A DNA stretch of 64,000 nucleotides from an uncultured Paracoccaceae bacterium (GTDB lineage: Bacteria > Pseudomonadota > Alphaproteobacteria > Rhodobacterales > Rhodobacteraceae). Of this stretch, positions 9,460 to 18,823 are shown piece after piece. The first letter of the stretch is position 1; every line of letters starts with the position of its first letter. The notes beneath the pieces are model-generated. The model searched no databases and was not told where the DNA came from. It worked only from the letters and a program-made list of their open reading frames with translations. The stretch lies in assembly GCA_947498415.1 (NCBI GenBank), contig CANMKB010000002.1, forward strand, positions 1 through 64,000, read 5' to 3'. The position numbers and the translations under genes were made by a program.

Positions 9460-10704
9460 ATGAGCAGATTTTCGTTCGTAAACCGTTTCATTGCCCCGCT
9501 GCTATGTGCAGCGCTGTGGGGGATGCCTGCCCATGCGCAATCGCAAGATTTCAGTGGATTGGCGCGGGTGGATATGGCGCAGTCTAAGATCGCTGATCGC
9601 GGGCGCGGGCAAGCGACGATCAACTTGGCTTTGTCGCAGGGGGTGCCTTGGCGCGTGTTCACATTGGATGAACCGCGCCGTCTGGTGATTGATTTCCGTG
9701 AAGTCGACTGGACAGGTGTGACCACTGAGGCGTTGGATCATAGCGATCAAATCACCCAAGCCCGGTTTGGCAGCTTTCGTCCGGGCTGGAGCCGTATGGT
9801 GCTTGATCTGAAAGATCCGATGGCTGTGCAAAGTGCTGAAATGCGATTGGATGAAACGCAGGGCACTGCTGAATTATCGCTTGTTATCAACTCGGTAGAT
9901 GCCAAAGCCTATGCAGAACGGGCAGGGGCGCCCAATGATCCAAGATGGGATTTACCCAAGGCCGTAACGGCTGATGTACAAAAGAAAAAAACCGATTGGG
10001 CACAAACCGTTGTTGTTCTTGATCCAGGGCACGGCGGTGTTGATCCGGGTGCACAGCATGGGGACATCCAAGAAAAGGATTTGATGCTGCAGTTTGCGCG
10101 TGAAATCCGCGACACGCTGCGCCGGACCGGCGAGTTTGAAGTGATCTTAACCCGAGATGACGATTTGTTTGTGTCCCTCGAGGGGCGCGTTGCCCAAGCA
10201 CATCAGGTACAGGCCGATATCTTTATTTCTCTGCATGCAGATGCGGTGCAGCAAGGCCATGCCCATGGCGCCACCGTTTATACCTTGTCAGAAAAGGCCA
10301 GCGATGCCGCGTCGCAATATCTGGCAGAGCGTCATGATCGTTCGATGGTGCTGTCCGGTGTTGATCTGACGGGAACCGATGATCTGATCGCGAATGTCTT
10401 GCTGGATTTGGCCCGCCAAGAAACCAAACCACGGTCAGAACGGCTGGCCAAAGCGATGGTGCTAGGGATGCAGGGCACCATTGGTAAGCTGAACAACAAA
10501 CCCTACCGACAGGCCGCGTTTTCGGTTCTTAAGGCCGCTGATATTCCATCTGTCTTGATTGAGGTCGGCTTTATGTCGTCTGAGCGTGATTTGAAAAACC
10601 TGCAAGATCCGCTGTGGCGTCAAAATCTAGCCGAAGGCATCCGTGATGGCCTTCAGGCGTGGGTCATTGCTGACAAAGCCGCTAAAGACCTTGTAAGACA
10701 ATAA
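9460..10704 (+). CDS. N-acetylmuramoyl-L-alanine amidase (AMIN + Amidase_3)
   Basis: 414 residues with a signal peptide (about 1-26, MPAHAQ). An N-terminal AMIN domain (about 30-140) targets the septum; the C-terminal zinc amidase domain (about 185-405) has VVLDPGHGGVDPGA with the first zinc histidine, the glutamate in IQEKDL, FISLHADA, and the catalytic glutamate in VLIEVGFMSS. It cuts the stem peptide from muramic acid during cell separation, like AmiC. It is followed by the PBP1A gene, giving a wall-remodelling pair. Confidence 0.93.
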   Translation: MSRFSFVNRFIAPLLCAALWGMPAHAQSQDFSGLARVDMAQSKIADRGRGQATINLALSQGVPWRVFTLDEPRRLVIDFREVDWTGVTTEALDHSDQITQARFGSFRPGWSRMVLDLKDPMAVQSAEMRLDETQGTAELSLVINSVDAKAYAERAGAPNDPRWDLPKAVTADVQKKKTDWAQTVVVLDPGHGGVDPGAQHGDIQEKDLMLQFAREIRDTLRRTGEFEVILTRDDDLFVSLEGRVAQAHQVQADIFISLHADAVQQGHAHGATVYTLSEKASDAASQYLAERHDRSMVLSGVDLTGTDDLIANVLLDLARQETKPRSERLAKAMVLGMQGTIGKLNNKPYRQAAFSVLKAADIPSVLIEVGFMSSERDLKNLQDPLWRQNLAEGIRDGLQAWVIADKAAKDLVRQ

Positions 10705-10759
10705 TAATCCCAAAAATCGGCGACCCTTTGCGCGAGGGAGTCTTGCACTGTCTTGTGTT

Positions 10760-10788
10760 TTGACCCCACCGTATTCTCACAGTATAGA
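10760..10788 (+). promoter_or_regulatory. Sigma-70-type promoter of the PBP1A gene
   Basis: TTGACC (10760-10765) and TATAGA (10783-10788) are 17 bp apart. Transcription would start near 10795, 20 bases before the GTG at 10815. Confidence 0.65.
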
Positions 10789-10814
10789 AAGAGCACTTCG
10801 AAGCGGGGGCAAAC

Positions 10815-13358
10815 GTGCTGCGATTCATTCTTTCTTTTTTTGGTAGCATCTTCACTTTGGTGACGATGGGCGCGGCTGCTGTGGCGCTTTCGATTGGTGC
10901 GGTGTTTTACATTTACGGCAAAGACCTTCCCAGCCATGAATCCTTGGCGCAATACAAGCCGCCGACCATCAGCCGGATTTATTCTGGTGAGGGTAAGATC
11001 ATTGATGAGTTCGCAAAAGAACGCCGTCTGTTCGTGCCCGCCGATGAAATCCCCGACATGGTGAAAAATGCCTTTGTGTCGGCGGAAGATAAGAATTTCT
11101 ATACCCACAAAGGCTATGACCCCCGCGGTATGATTGCCGCAGCTATTGATGCGGCCCGTGGTGCGCGGCTGCGTGGTGCGTCTACGATAACCCAACAGGT
11201 CATGAAAAACTTCCTGTTGTCTGGCGACCGGACAGCGGAACGCAAAATCAAGGAACTGATCCTTGCCTCGCGCGTGGAAGATGTGCTGAGCAAAGATGAC
11301 ATTCTGGAACTTTATCTGAACGAAATTTTCCTTGGTCAGAACTCTTTTGGGGTGGCTGCGGCCGCGCAGACCTATTTCAACAAATCGCTTGCTCAGCTTG
11401 AAGCCCACGAAGCAGCATATCTTGCAACATTGCCGAAAAAGCCGTCCAACTTGCATCCAGTGCGCCACAAAGAGGCCGCCGTGGGGCGTCGTAACTTTGT
11501 GCTCAAAGAGATGCTGGAAAACGGTTACATCGAACAGGCGACCTATGAGGAATCGCGTGCGCAGCCTTTGCTGTCTGTGCAAAACGGTGATTATGAAAGC
11601 TTCCGCTCTGCCTTGCCGTCTCGTGATTACTTTACTGATGAAATCCGCCGCCAGCTCAGCCGCGACTTTGGTGAAGAAGAGTTCTTTTCTGGTGGGATGG
11701 CTGTTCGTGCAACCCTTGACCCAGAGCTGCAAGATGTGGCCGCCCAAGCGCTGCAACATGCCTTGGAGCGCTACGATCGCTCACAAGGGATTTGGCGCGG
11801 GACTGGTCAAAAGATTCCAACAGAACTGTTAAACGATGAGGCCGCTTGGCGCAGTGCCCTCGCCAATCTGCGTGTCCCACGCGACATCAAGGTGGATAGC
11901 AAATGGTATCCGGCGGTTGTTCTAAGTGTGGGGCAAAACGATGCACGTATCGGGATCGAAGGCGTCGAAGACGATGAAGATGGTCATTTCATCAGTCCAA
12001 AAGATGTGACTTGGGCGCGCAAACGGCTTGAAGACGGTACTTTGGGTCGCAAAGCACGTGTAGCTGGTGACTTGCTGGAAGAGGGCGACGTTGTTTTGGT
12101 GCGTGCGGTGACCAAAGACAGCGACGGCAGCTTTGTGCGTTGGTCTTTGCGCCAAGTGTCCGAAGTGCAGGGCGGCTTTATGGCGATGGACGTGAACAGC
12201 GGCCGTGTCATCGCGATGCAGGGCGGTTTTTCCTATCAGGACTCTGTGTTCAACCGCGCCACCCAAGCGCAGCGCCAGCCCGGTTCTAGTTTTAAACCGT
12301 TCGTCTATGCTTCGGCATTGGACAGTGGCTATACCCCCGCGACCATCGTGATTGACGCCCCGATTGAGATCAACACACCTCAAGGTCTGTGGCGCCCACG
12401 GAACTCGTCAAACAAGTTCTACGGCCCAACGCCTTTGCGCACCGGGATCGAATTTTCAAGAAACCTCATGACCATTCGTCTGGCCCAAGAGGTTGGTATG
12501 GATGTTGTGGCCAACTATGCCGAACGCTTTGGGGTCTATGACGATATGGGGTTGTTCCTGGCGAACTCTTTGGGGTCAGAGGAAACCACTTTGTTCAACA
12601 TGGTTGCGGCCTACGCGATGTTTGCCAATGGCGGCGAGCGGGTTGAACCCACTTTGGTGGACCGCGTGCAGGACCGCTTTGGTAAAACCATCTATCGCCA
12701 TGATCAGCGTACCTGTGATGAATGTCTGGATCCGACGATCGCCAATGACCGCGCACCGAAGGTCACTAGCAACCGAGAGCGCGTGATGGATGCCATCACT
12801 GCGTATCAGCTGACATCCATGATGCGCGGCGTTGTAGATCGCGGGACAGCAAGTGCCGCCATCAATCTGCCTGTGCCTGTGGCCGGCAAAACCGGCACCA
12901 CCAACGAGGCGCGTGACGTTTGGTTTGTGGGCTTTACCAACACCATGGTTGCAGGCTGTTACATTGGCCACGATCAACCACGTCCGTTGGGCAGGGGCAC
13001 CTTTGGCGGCAACACCTGTGGTCCGGTGTTCCAAGAGTTCATGCAAGCTGCAATCAAGAAATACGGCTCTGGTAAATTCCGTGTGCCTCCGGGTGGACAA
13101 TTTATCAAAATCGACCGTTTCACCGGTGCGCGTTTGTCTGACGGTGCAGAGGGGCAGAACGTTGTGGCGGAATATTTTCGCCTGGGCGAAGAGCCAATCT
13201 TTGGCGTCGCCTTTGATGGTGGCTTTACCATGGGGGCTAACTTGCCGTTGGTCGAAGAGGTGCAAACAGGTCGAGCTGTGACAACATCGACCGGTAAGAA
13301 AGCCGTTGTGGGGCCGGATGCCTCGTTTGGGACTCTCAGTTCCGGCGGCCTTTACTAA
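10815..13358 (+). CDS. mrcA: Penicillin-binding protein 1A (bifunctional)
   Basis: 847 residues, starting GTG after a G-rich ribosome site. One N-terminal membrane anchor (about 5-30) is followed by a GT51 glycosyltransferase domain (AEDKNFYTHKG, STITQQVMKNF, KELILASRVE) and a class A transpeptidase domain with S491-SF-K494, an SRN motif (FSRNLM) and K692-TGT. An OB-like insert lies between the two. It polymerises and cross-links peptidoglycan. The length is normal for PBP1A. It has its own promoter downstream of the amidase gene. Confidence 0.95.
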   Translation: MLRFILSFFGSIFTLVTMGAAAVALSIGAVFYIYGKDLPSHESLAQYKPPTISRIYSGEGKIIDEFAKERRLFVPADEIPDMVKNAFVSAEDKNFYTHKGYDPRGMIAAAIDAARGARLRGASTITQQVMKNFLLSGDRTAERKIKELILASRVEDVLSKDDILELYLNEIFLGQNSFGVAAAAQTYFNKSLAQLEAHEAAYLATLPKKPSNLHPVRHKEAAVGRRNFVLKEMLENGYIEQATYEESRAQPLLSVQNGDYESFRSALPSRDYFTDEIRRQLSRDFGEEEFFSGGMAVRATLDPELQDVAAQALQHALERYDRSQGIWRGTGQKIPTELLNDEAAWRSALANLRVPRDIKVDSKWYPAVVLSVGQNDARIGIEGVEDDEDGHFISPKDVTWARKRLEDGTLGRKARVAGDLLEEGDVVLVRAVTKDSDGSFVRWSLRQVSEVQGGFMAMDVNSGRVIAMQGGFSYQDSVFNRATQAQRQPGSSFKPFVYASALDSGYTPATIVIDAPIEINTPQGLWRPRNSSNKFYGPTPLRTGIEFSRNLMTIRLAQEVGMDVVANYAERFGVYDDMGLFLANSLGSEETTLFNMVAAYAMFANGGERVEPTLVDRVQDRFGKTIYRHDQRTCDECLDPTIANDRAPKVTSNRERVMDAITAYQLTSMMRGVVDRGTASAAINLPVPVAGKTGTTNEARDVWFVGFTNTMVAGCYIGHDQPRPLGRGTFGGNTCGPVFQEFMQAAIKKYGSGKFRVPPGGQFIKIDRFTGARLSDGAEGQNVVAEYFRLGEEPIFGVAFDGGFTMGANLPLVEEVQTGRAVTTSTGKKAVVGPDASFGTLSSGGLY

Positions 13359-13455
13359 CCAGACAGTAGGAATTTCAGCGCAGCGGGCAGGGTGATCTTG
13401 CCCGTCCTGCCACTGTGGTTTATCACGACCACACCAATGAAAGACGGGAAAAAAC

Positions 13456-14580
13456 ATGCGCGCTGAGGTTCAGAACACGGTTGCTGAAATCGAAAAATCC
13501 ATTGATCTGTTGAAACAGCGTCTGGATTGGGAAACGGCTGAATTCCGTCTTGAAGAATTTAACGCACGCGTCGAAGATCCAAATCTTTGGGATGATGCTG
13601 AGGCCGCACAAAAATTGATGCGTGAGCGTCAATTGCTGGTGGATTCCATTGATGGCGTGAAATCTTTGGCGCAGGACTTGTCTGACAATATCGAAATGAT
13701 CGAATTGGGCGAGATGGAAGAGGATGACGAAGTCGTTAAAGACGCCGAAGCCTCGATTTTTGCTTTGAAAGACACGGCTGCTGAAAAAGAGCTAGAAGCC
13801 CTGTTGAATGGCGAAGCGGACAGCAATGACACTTTCCTCGAGATCAACTCGGGCGCCGGTGGCACAGAAAGCTGTGACTGGGCCTCGATGTTGGCGCGGA
13901 TGTATGTGCGTTGGGCTGAAAAGCGCGGCTATACCGTTGAGCTGCAATCCATGACCGCGGGCGAAGAAGCGGGCATCAAATCAGCAGCGTATAAGATTTC
14001 TGGCCACAATGCCTATGGCTGGCTGAAATCTGAAAGCGGTGTTCACCGGTTGGTGCGTATCTCGCCGTATGACAGCGCAGCCAAGCGCCATACGTCGTTT
14101 AGCTCTGTCTGGGTGTATCCGGTGGTGGATGACAACATCGATATTGAAGTGAACCCATCAGAAATCCGCGTGGATACCTATCGCTCCTCCGGGGCGGGTG
14201 GTCAGCACGTGAACACCACGGATTCGGCTGTGCGGATCACGCACCTCCCAACCGGAATTGTGGTGACGTCATCAGAAAAGTCGCAACACCAAAACCGCGA
14301 TATCGCGATGAAGGCTTTGAAATCAAGGCTTTATCAGCAAGAGCTCGACCGTCGGAATGCCGCCATCAACGAGGCCCATGAGGCCAAAGGCGATGCCGGT
14401 TGGGGTAACCAAATTCGGTCTTATGTTTTGCAGCCCTATCAGATGGTGAAAGATCTGCGCACAAACCACGAGACATCTGACACCAAAGGGGTGCTTGATG
14501 GGGATTTGGATGGGTTTATGGCGGCAACCCTGGCGTTAGATGTGGCTGGCAAAAGCCGTGCAGACGCGCAAGGTGAGTAA
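13456..14580 (+). CDS. prfB: Peptide chain release factor 2
   Basis: 374 residues, one uninterrupted frame, so the programmed +1 frameshift that controls prfB in E. coli is absent. The peptidyl-hydrolase loop GAGGQHVN is present. The stop-codon-reading tripeptide is SPY (in [13 protein letters not shown]) rather than the SPF of E. coli RF2; as far as I recall SPY is common in alphaproteobacterial RF2. It ends translation at UGA and UAA. Confidence 0.96.
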   Translation: MRAEVQNTVAEIEKSIDLLKQRLDWETAEFRLEEFNARVEDPNLWDDAEAAQKLMRERQLLVDSIDGVKSLAQDLSDNIEMIELGEMEEDDEVVKDAEASIFALKDTAAEKELEALLNGEADSNDTFLEINSGAGGTESCDWASMLARMYVRWAEKRGYTVELQSMTAGEEAGIKSAAYKISGHNAYGWLKSESGVHRLVRISPYDSAAKRHTSFSSVWVYPVVDDNIDIEVNPSEIRVDTYRSSGAGGQHVNTTDSAVRITHLPTGIVVTSSEKSQHQNRDIAMKALKSRLYQQELDRRNAAINEAHEAKGDAGWGNQIRSYVLQPYQMVKDLRTNHETSDTKGVLDGDLDGFMAATLALDVAGKSRADAQGE

Positions 14581-14596
14581 GACGCCTTACGGCGAT

Positions 14597-14646
14597 GAGG
14601 GGCTTTGCCCCTCAAACTCCCCAGAGTATTTTTAGAAAGATGAAGA
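14597..14646 (+). repeat. Hairpin plus probable dispersed intergenic repeat
   Basis: A perfect 7-bp hairpin GAGGGGC-TTT-GCCCCTC (14597-14613) is followed by ACTCCCCAGAGTATTTTTAG and AAAGATGAAG. The hairpin with the later T run may end prfB. The downstream part resembles a short intergenic motif that I associate with Rhodobacterales genomes; there is a single copy in this window, so the repeat call rests on memory. Confidence 0.4.
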
Positions 14647-14723
14647 GGATGACACGCTAAGGGTTGCCTTGGCGCGTTTGTTTTTGTCTCATGACAGGGC
14701 GCGAACATACATTGGAGGAATGT

Positions 14724-15491
14724 ATGCACGAGGCACCAGATCAAGGGGTGCCCGATTTGGGCGCCGTGACACCAGACATTATTGTAGATGCTTTGCGCCT
14801 CGGCTGGCGCGACCTGAGAGCGGAACCGCTGATTGGGCTGTGGGTTGCATTGTTTTATGTGTTGGGCGGCTGGGTCATGACAGCGATCACTGTCTCAACG
14901 GGTCAGACCTATTGGTTGGTCTTTGCCGCAATTGGGTTTCCGCTGTTGGGGCCCTTTGCTGCGGTGGCCTATTACGAGGTATCTCGGCGTCGCTGGCTCG
15001 GGCTTGAGATCGCAGCGGCGGATGTCTTTGGGGTGGTGTTGCGTCAAAGTCAGCGGCAGTTGCCCTCAATGTGTGCGGTTATTGTGATCGTGTTTCTGTT
15101 TTGGTTTTTTCTGGCTCATATGATTTTCGCGCTTTTCATGGGGCTTTCGGTGATGACCAATGTCAGCAACAGTTTGGATATCTATCTGACAGGCAACGGG
15201 CTGATGATGCTGGGGTTTGGAAGTATCGTTGGGGCGGGTTTTGCGCTGATCTTGTTTATGATCACGGTCTTTGCGCTACCACTGCTACTTGATCGCGAGA
15301 TTGATTTTGTCACCGCGATGATCACCAGTTTTCAAACAGTTCGCGCGAATTTCTTACCCTTGTTGGGCTGGGGCATTTTCATCGCCGTGGCAACCTTTGT
15401 TGCCATGATCCCAGGCTTTCTGGGGTTGTTGTTGGTGCTGCCGCTGCTCGGCCATGCCAGTTGGCATCTTTATGCTTTGATCAAGACATGA
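14724..15491 (+). CDS. DUF2189 integral membrane protein
   Basis: 255 residues from the ATG at 14724, chosen because GGAGG lies 5 bases before it. After a short cytoplasmic lead (VPDLGAVTPDIIVDALRLGW) there are about six hydrophobic segments arranged as paired helices, with two stretches rich in glycine and phenylalanine. This matches the DUF2189 family of predicted integral membrane proteins, for which no function is established. It is convergent with ilvN; a hairpin separates them. Confidence 0.8.
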   Translation: MHEAPDQGVPDLGAVTPDIIVDALRLGWRDLRAEPLIGLWVALFYVLGGWVMTAITVSTGQTYWLVFAAIGFPLLGPFAAVAYYEVSRRRWLGLEIAAADVFGVVLRQSQRQLPSMCAVIVIVFLFWFFLAHMIFALFMGLSVMTNVSNSLDIYLTGNGLMMLGFGSIVGAGFALILFMITVFALPLLLDREIDFVTAMITSFQTVRANFLPLLGWGIFIAVATFVAMIPGFLGLLLVLPLLGHASWHLYALIKT

Positions 15492-15492
15492 A

Positions 15493-15512
15493 AAAGGGGG
15501 CCTAAGCCCCCT
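15493..15512 (-). terminator. Terminator of ilvBN
   Basis: Minus-strand stem AGGGGGC / GCCCCCT with a 4-base loop runs into TTTTT toward 15491. It lies 24 bases past the ilvN stop and could also slow convergent transcription from the DUF2189 gene. Confidence 0.8.
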
Positions 15513-15535
15513 GAATTTATTCGATTTTAATCGAA

Positions 15536-16102
15536 TTAGTCGAGGGCACCACGAGACAGCGCTGCAACGCCGGTGCGGGCCACTTCTTGTAGGCCCAGCG
15601 GGCGCATCAGATCGGCGAAGGCATCAATTTTCTCAGGTGCGCCAGTGATTTCAAACACAAAGCTATCGAGCGTTGTATCCACCACATTGGCGCGGAAAAT
15701 TTCGGCCATGCGCATGGCTTCAACGCGTTTTTCGCCGCTGCCGGCCACTTTGAACAAGCCAAGCTCGCGCTCGACTGATGCCCCTTCGACCGTGAGATCG
15801 TGGACGTCATGCACCGGCACAATGCGGCCAAGCTGCGCTTTGATCTGTTCGATCACCTGTGGCGTGCCGTATGTCACGATGGTGATGCGTGACTGATGGC
15901 CTGTGTGATCCACTTCGGCCACGGTCAGGCTGTCGATGTTGTAGCCGCGCCCCGAGAACAGGCCGACAACACGGGCGAGAACCCCCGGTTCGTTGTCAAC
16001 AACAACCGCCAGCGTGTGGCTTTCTTCGACATCCGAAAAGTTCGGGCGCAGGTTATAGGCAGAGTGGCTCGTGGAGCCTTTTTTGATTTTTAGAGCAGCC
16101 AT
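15536..16102 (-). CDS. ilvN: Acetolactate synthase small (regulatory) subunit
   Basis: 188 residues. An N-terminal ACT domain (about 27-100, HTLAVVVDNEPGVLARVVGLFSGRG) binds valine for feedback inhibition; a C-terminal ALS_ss domain (about 110-180) contacts the catalytic subunit. An N-terminal extension of about 25 residues precedes the ACT domain, as in related Rhodobacterales. It follows ilvB by 11 bp in one operon. Confidence 0.96.
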   Translation of the reverse strand: MAALKIKKGSTSHSAYNLRPNFSDVEESHTLAVVVDNEPGVLARVVGLFSGRGYNIDSLTVAEVDHTGHQSRITIVTYGTPQVIEQIKAQLGRIVPVHDVHDLTVEGASVERELGLFKVAGSGEKRVEAMRMAEIFRANVVDTTLDSFVFEITGAPEKIDAFADLMRPLGLQEVARTGVAALSRGALD

Positions 16103-16113
16103 GTTGTCTCTCC

Positions 16114-17868
16114 TTACACCAGAACCGCGCCGCCGGCTTCGATCGCGCCTTGCGTGCTTGCATCGCCCAAAAGCATTTCATTGTGTGGTTTGCCCGATGG
16201 GATCATCGGGAAGCAGTTTTCGTGTTTCTCAACCAAGCAATCAAAGATCACAGGCCCGTCGTGTTTGATCATTTCCATGATCGCGTCGTCCAGGTTCTTT
16301 GGATCGTCACAGATGATACCTTTGGCTCCAAAGGCTTCGGCGAGCTTTACAAAGTCGGGCAGGGATTCTGACCAGCTGTGGCTGTAGCGTTCGCCGTGCA
16401 GTAGCTCTTGCCACTGGCGCACCATGCCCAGACGTTCGTTGTTCAGGATGAACTGTTTCACAGGCAGGCGGAATTGGGTTGCTGTGCCCATTTCCTGCAT
16501 GTTCATCAGCCAAGAGGCTTCACCTGCGACGTTTACAACCAAGGCATCCGGATGGGCCATCTGCACGCCGATGGACGCGGGGAAACCATAGCCCATGGTG
16601 CCCAAGCCGCCAGATGTCATCCAACGGTTCGGTTCCTCAAAGGTTAGATATTGTGCCGCCCACATCTGGTGCTGGCCCACTTCTGTGGTGAAGTAACGAT
16701 CCATGCCTTTGGAGAGTTCTTCCAAACGCTGAAGCGCGTATTGTGGTTTGATAACAGAGCCTTTTTGCTCAAACTTCAAGCAATCAACAGCTTTCCATTC
16801 TTCAAGCTGCTGCCACCATTTCGCCAGACCTTCTTTGTTGGTCTTACGGCCGCGGGATTTCCAGACTTTAAGCAGATCTTCCAGTACATGGGCCACATCG
16901 CCCACGATTGGCACATCAACGCGGATCACCTTGTTGATCGAGCTTGGATCAATGTCGATATGCGCTTTCTTGGAGTTCGGCGAGAAGGCTGAAATCAGAC
17001 CTGTGATGCGGTCATCAAAACGTGCACCCACGTTGATCATCAGATCACAGTCGTGCATCGCCATGTTGGCCTCATAGAGACCGTGCATCCCAAGCATACC
17101 CAGCCAAGACTTGCCAGATGCTGGATAGGCGCCCAGCCCCATAAGGGTTGAGGTGATCGGAAAGCCTGTTGTGTCTACAAGTTCGCGCAGCAATTGGCTG
17201 GCCGCGGGGCCAGAGTTGATGACGCCGCCACCGGTGTAAAACACAGGGCGTTCAGCTTGTTCCATCAGTTCAACAAGCTCTGTGATTTCGGTGATGTCAC
17301 CTTTCATCTGTGGCTCGTAATGAGACACACGTGCTTGTTTTGGCTCACTATATTCGCCCGTCGCAAACTGAACGTCTTTTGGAATATCGATTAGAACAGG
17401 GCCAGGGCGACCGGTGCGGGCCACGTGGAACGCCTGATGCATTGTCTCAGCCAGCTTTTCAGTCTCTTTGGCCAACCAGTTGTGTTTGGTGCATGGGCGG
17501 GTGATGCCCACGGTGTCGGCCTCTTGGAAGGCGTCCGAGCCAATCATAAAGGCCGGTACCTGACCGGAAATCACAACAATCGGGATCGAATCCAGCAGCG
17601 CATCTGTCAGGCCGGTGACCGCGTTGGTTGCGCCCGGGCCAGACGTGACGAGTGCAACGCCGACCTTGCCAGTTGAACGCGCATAGCCTTCGGCGGCGTG
17701 CACCGCTGCCTGTTCGTGGCGTACCAAGATGTGACGAATGTCATTCTGTTGAAAGATTTCATCGTAAATCGGTAGGACAGCCCCGCCGGGGTATCCGAAC
17801 ACTGTGTCAACACCCTGATCCTTCAGGGCCTGAATCACCATTTTCGCTCCGGTCATTTGACGTGTCAT
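16114..17868 (-). CDS. ilvB: Acetolactate synthase large (catalytic) subunit
   Basis: 584 residues. It makes acetolactate or acetohydroxybutyrate, the first common step of valine, leucine and isoleucine synthesis. The TPP-binding order is clear: GYPGGAVLPIYDEI with the catalytic glutamate in RHEQAAVHAAEGYAR, a central FAD-binding domain, and the C-terminal GEASWLMNMQEMGTA metal/TPP segment. The ATG has ACGGAG upstream. A 130-base leader with a branched-chain-rich peptide and terminator controls the operon (separate entries). Confidence 0.97.
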   Translation of the reverse strand: MTRQMTGAKMVIQALKDQGVDTVFGYPGGAVLPIYDEIFQQNDIRHILVRHEQAAVHAAEGYARSTGKVGVALVTSGPGATNAVTGLTDALLDSIPIVVISGQVPAFMIGSDAFQEADTVGITRPCTKHNWLAKETEKLAETMHQAFHVARTGRPGPVLIDIPKDVQFATGEYSEPKQARVSHYEPQMKGDITEITELVELMEQAERPVFYTGGGVINSGPAASQLLRELVDTTGFPITSTLMGLGAYPASGKSWLGMLGMHGLYEANMAMHDCDLMINVGARFDDRITGLISAFSPNSKKAHIDIDPSSINKVIRVDVPIVGDVAHVLEDLLKVWKSRGRKTNKEGLAKWWQQLEEWKAVDCLKFEQKGSVIKPQYALQRLEELSKGMDRYFTTEVGQHQMWAAQYLTFEEPNRWMTSGGLGTMGYGFPASIGVQMAHPDALVVNVAGEASWLMNMQEMGTATQFRLPVKQFILNNERLGMVRQWQELLHGERYSHSWSESLPDFVKLAEAFGAKGIICDDPKNLDDAIMEMIKHDGPVIFDCLVEKHENCFPMIPSGKPHNEMLLGDASTQGAIEAGGAVLV

Positions 17869-17897
17869 CTGTTTCTCCGTTTACAACGTCTCTTTAA

Positions 17898-17924
17898 CAA
17901 AAAAGCCCCCGAATTTTCGGGGGC
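17898..17924 (-). terminator. ilvBN attenuator terminator
   Basis: Minus-strand stem GCCCCCGA / TCGGGGGC (8 bp, AAAT loop) is followed by six T. It lies between the leader peptide stop and ilvB. A competing 9-bp pairing of GGCGCATGG (17966-17958) with CCATGCGCC (17930-17922) would take three bases of the terminator's 5' arm, so it can act as antiterminator. Confidence 0.85.
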
Positions 17925-17949
17925 GCATGGTTTCCAATATGGGTTCCCG

Positions 17950-17997
17950 TTACCGGGCCATGCGCCTATTTCCTAGAATGACGACAAGTGCGTTCAT
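17950..17997 (-). CDS. ilvBN leader peptide
   Basis: A 15-codon frame, MNALVVILGNRRMAR, with the run Leu-Val-Val-Ile-Leu: the amino acids made by the pathway it precedes. AGAGGA (18006-18011) lies 8 bases before the ATG. The stop codon is 25 bases before the terminator stem. A ribosome stalled on the LVVIL codons would leave the antiterminator arm free; one that finishes would cover it and let the terminator form. This is the classical ribosome-mediated attenuation design known for ilv operons of E. coli. Not in any long-ORF list because of its size. Confidence 0.85.
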   Translation of the reverse strand: MNALVVILGNRRMAR

Positions 17998-18024
17998 AAG
18001 TCGGGTCCTCTTTGCGTTAGCGGG

Positions 18025-18053
18025 ACAATATTTATGTGGAAAAGTGGCGTCAA
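18025..18053 (-). promoter_or_regulatory. Promoter of the ilvBN leader
   Basis: On the minus strand TTGACG (18053-18048) and TATTGT (18030-18025) are 17 bp apart. Transcription would begin near 18018, only a few bases before the leader peptide ribosome site. Confidence 0.6.
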
Positions 18054-18148
18054 GCGGCAATCGTCGAAAAAATATGTCTCGATGTCACTTTTTTCTTTTC
18101 AAATGTTGCGCCAGCTGGTGGGTTTTGGGGTGTTTTCGAATTTTGAGC

Positions 18149-18823
18149 TTACATATACACGCCTGTACCGTGTAAGACCCCATGTTCAATCGCGTACCGA
18201 GTGAGTCCCGCCGTCGAGCTGATGCCCAACTTGCGTTTGATATTCTTGCGGTGGGTTTCCACGGTGCGCACCGAGATGTTCAGTTCATTGGCCACTTCTT
18301 TGTTGGATTTGCCCTGCGCCAATTGCAGCAAAACGGTTTGTTCGCGGCTTGTAAGCTGTTCGCGGCCTTCATGTTCTGATGGCTCAAGCGATCCTTTCGC
18401 GCCGGTGCACAGATACCGCTTGCCGCGCATGACGGAATCAATTGCGGTTTTAATTTCTTCGGTGGGCACGTCTTTTAGCACATAGCCCATGGCGCCATGG
18501 CTGAGGGCAGTGGAGATATATTCGGGGCTGTCATGCATCGTCAGGATCAAGATACGTGTATCTGGGCGACTTTCCAAAACCATTTCAGTTGCGGTCAGCC
18601 CGCCAATGTCTGGCATGTTCAAATCCATCAGAACCACATCAATTTTGTTGTTCTTAAGATAAGCCACAGCCTCGCGCCCGTTGGTTAACGTCGCGCGGAC
18701 CTGGATGTCATCATAGCTTTCCAGGATGGATTGAATGCCTTCGGCGACCATTGGGTGGTCGTCCACGATCACCACAGACACTTGATTAGAGAGGGTATTT
18801 CCGTTGCTCATGCTTGGGCTCAT
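18149..18823 (-). CDS. NarL/LuxR-type response regulator
   Basis: 224 residues. Receiver domain (about 14-132) with acidic DD at 21-22, phosphoacceptor D67 in VLMDLNMPD and K at about 116 (VLKDV); C-terminal LuxR-type helix-turn-helix (about 155-215, LTSREQTVLLQLAQGKSNKEVA ... shortened here). It overlaps the upstream kinase gene by 4 bases (ATGA), so translation is coupled. A 12-bp tandem repeat at the start (18806-18829) gives two in-frame start codons, four residues apart. The likely target is the divergent TRAP operon. Confidence 0.92.
   Translation of the reverse strand: MSPSMSNGNTLSNQVSVVIVDDHPMVAEGIQSILESYDDIQVRATLTNGREAVAYLKNNKIDVVLMDLNMPDIGGLTATEMVLESRPDTRILILTMHDSPEYISTALSHGAMGYVLKDVPTEEIKTAIDSVMRGKRYLCTGAKGSLEPSEHEGREQLTSREQTVLLQLAQGKSNKEVANELNISVRTVETHRKNIKRKLGISSTAGLTRYAIEHGVLHGTGVYM

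Noticed and set aside
13456..13560. Programmed frameshift in prfB
   Set aside because: The gene is one continuous frame from the ATG; no internal TGA at the usual place.
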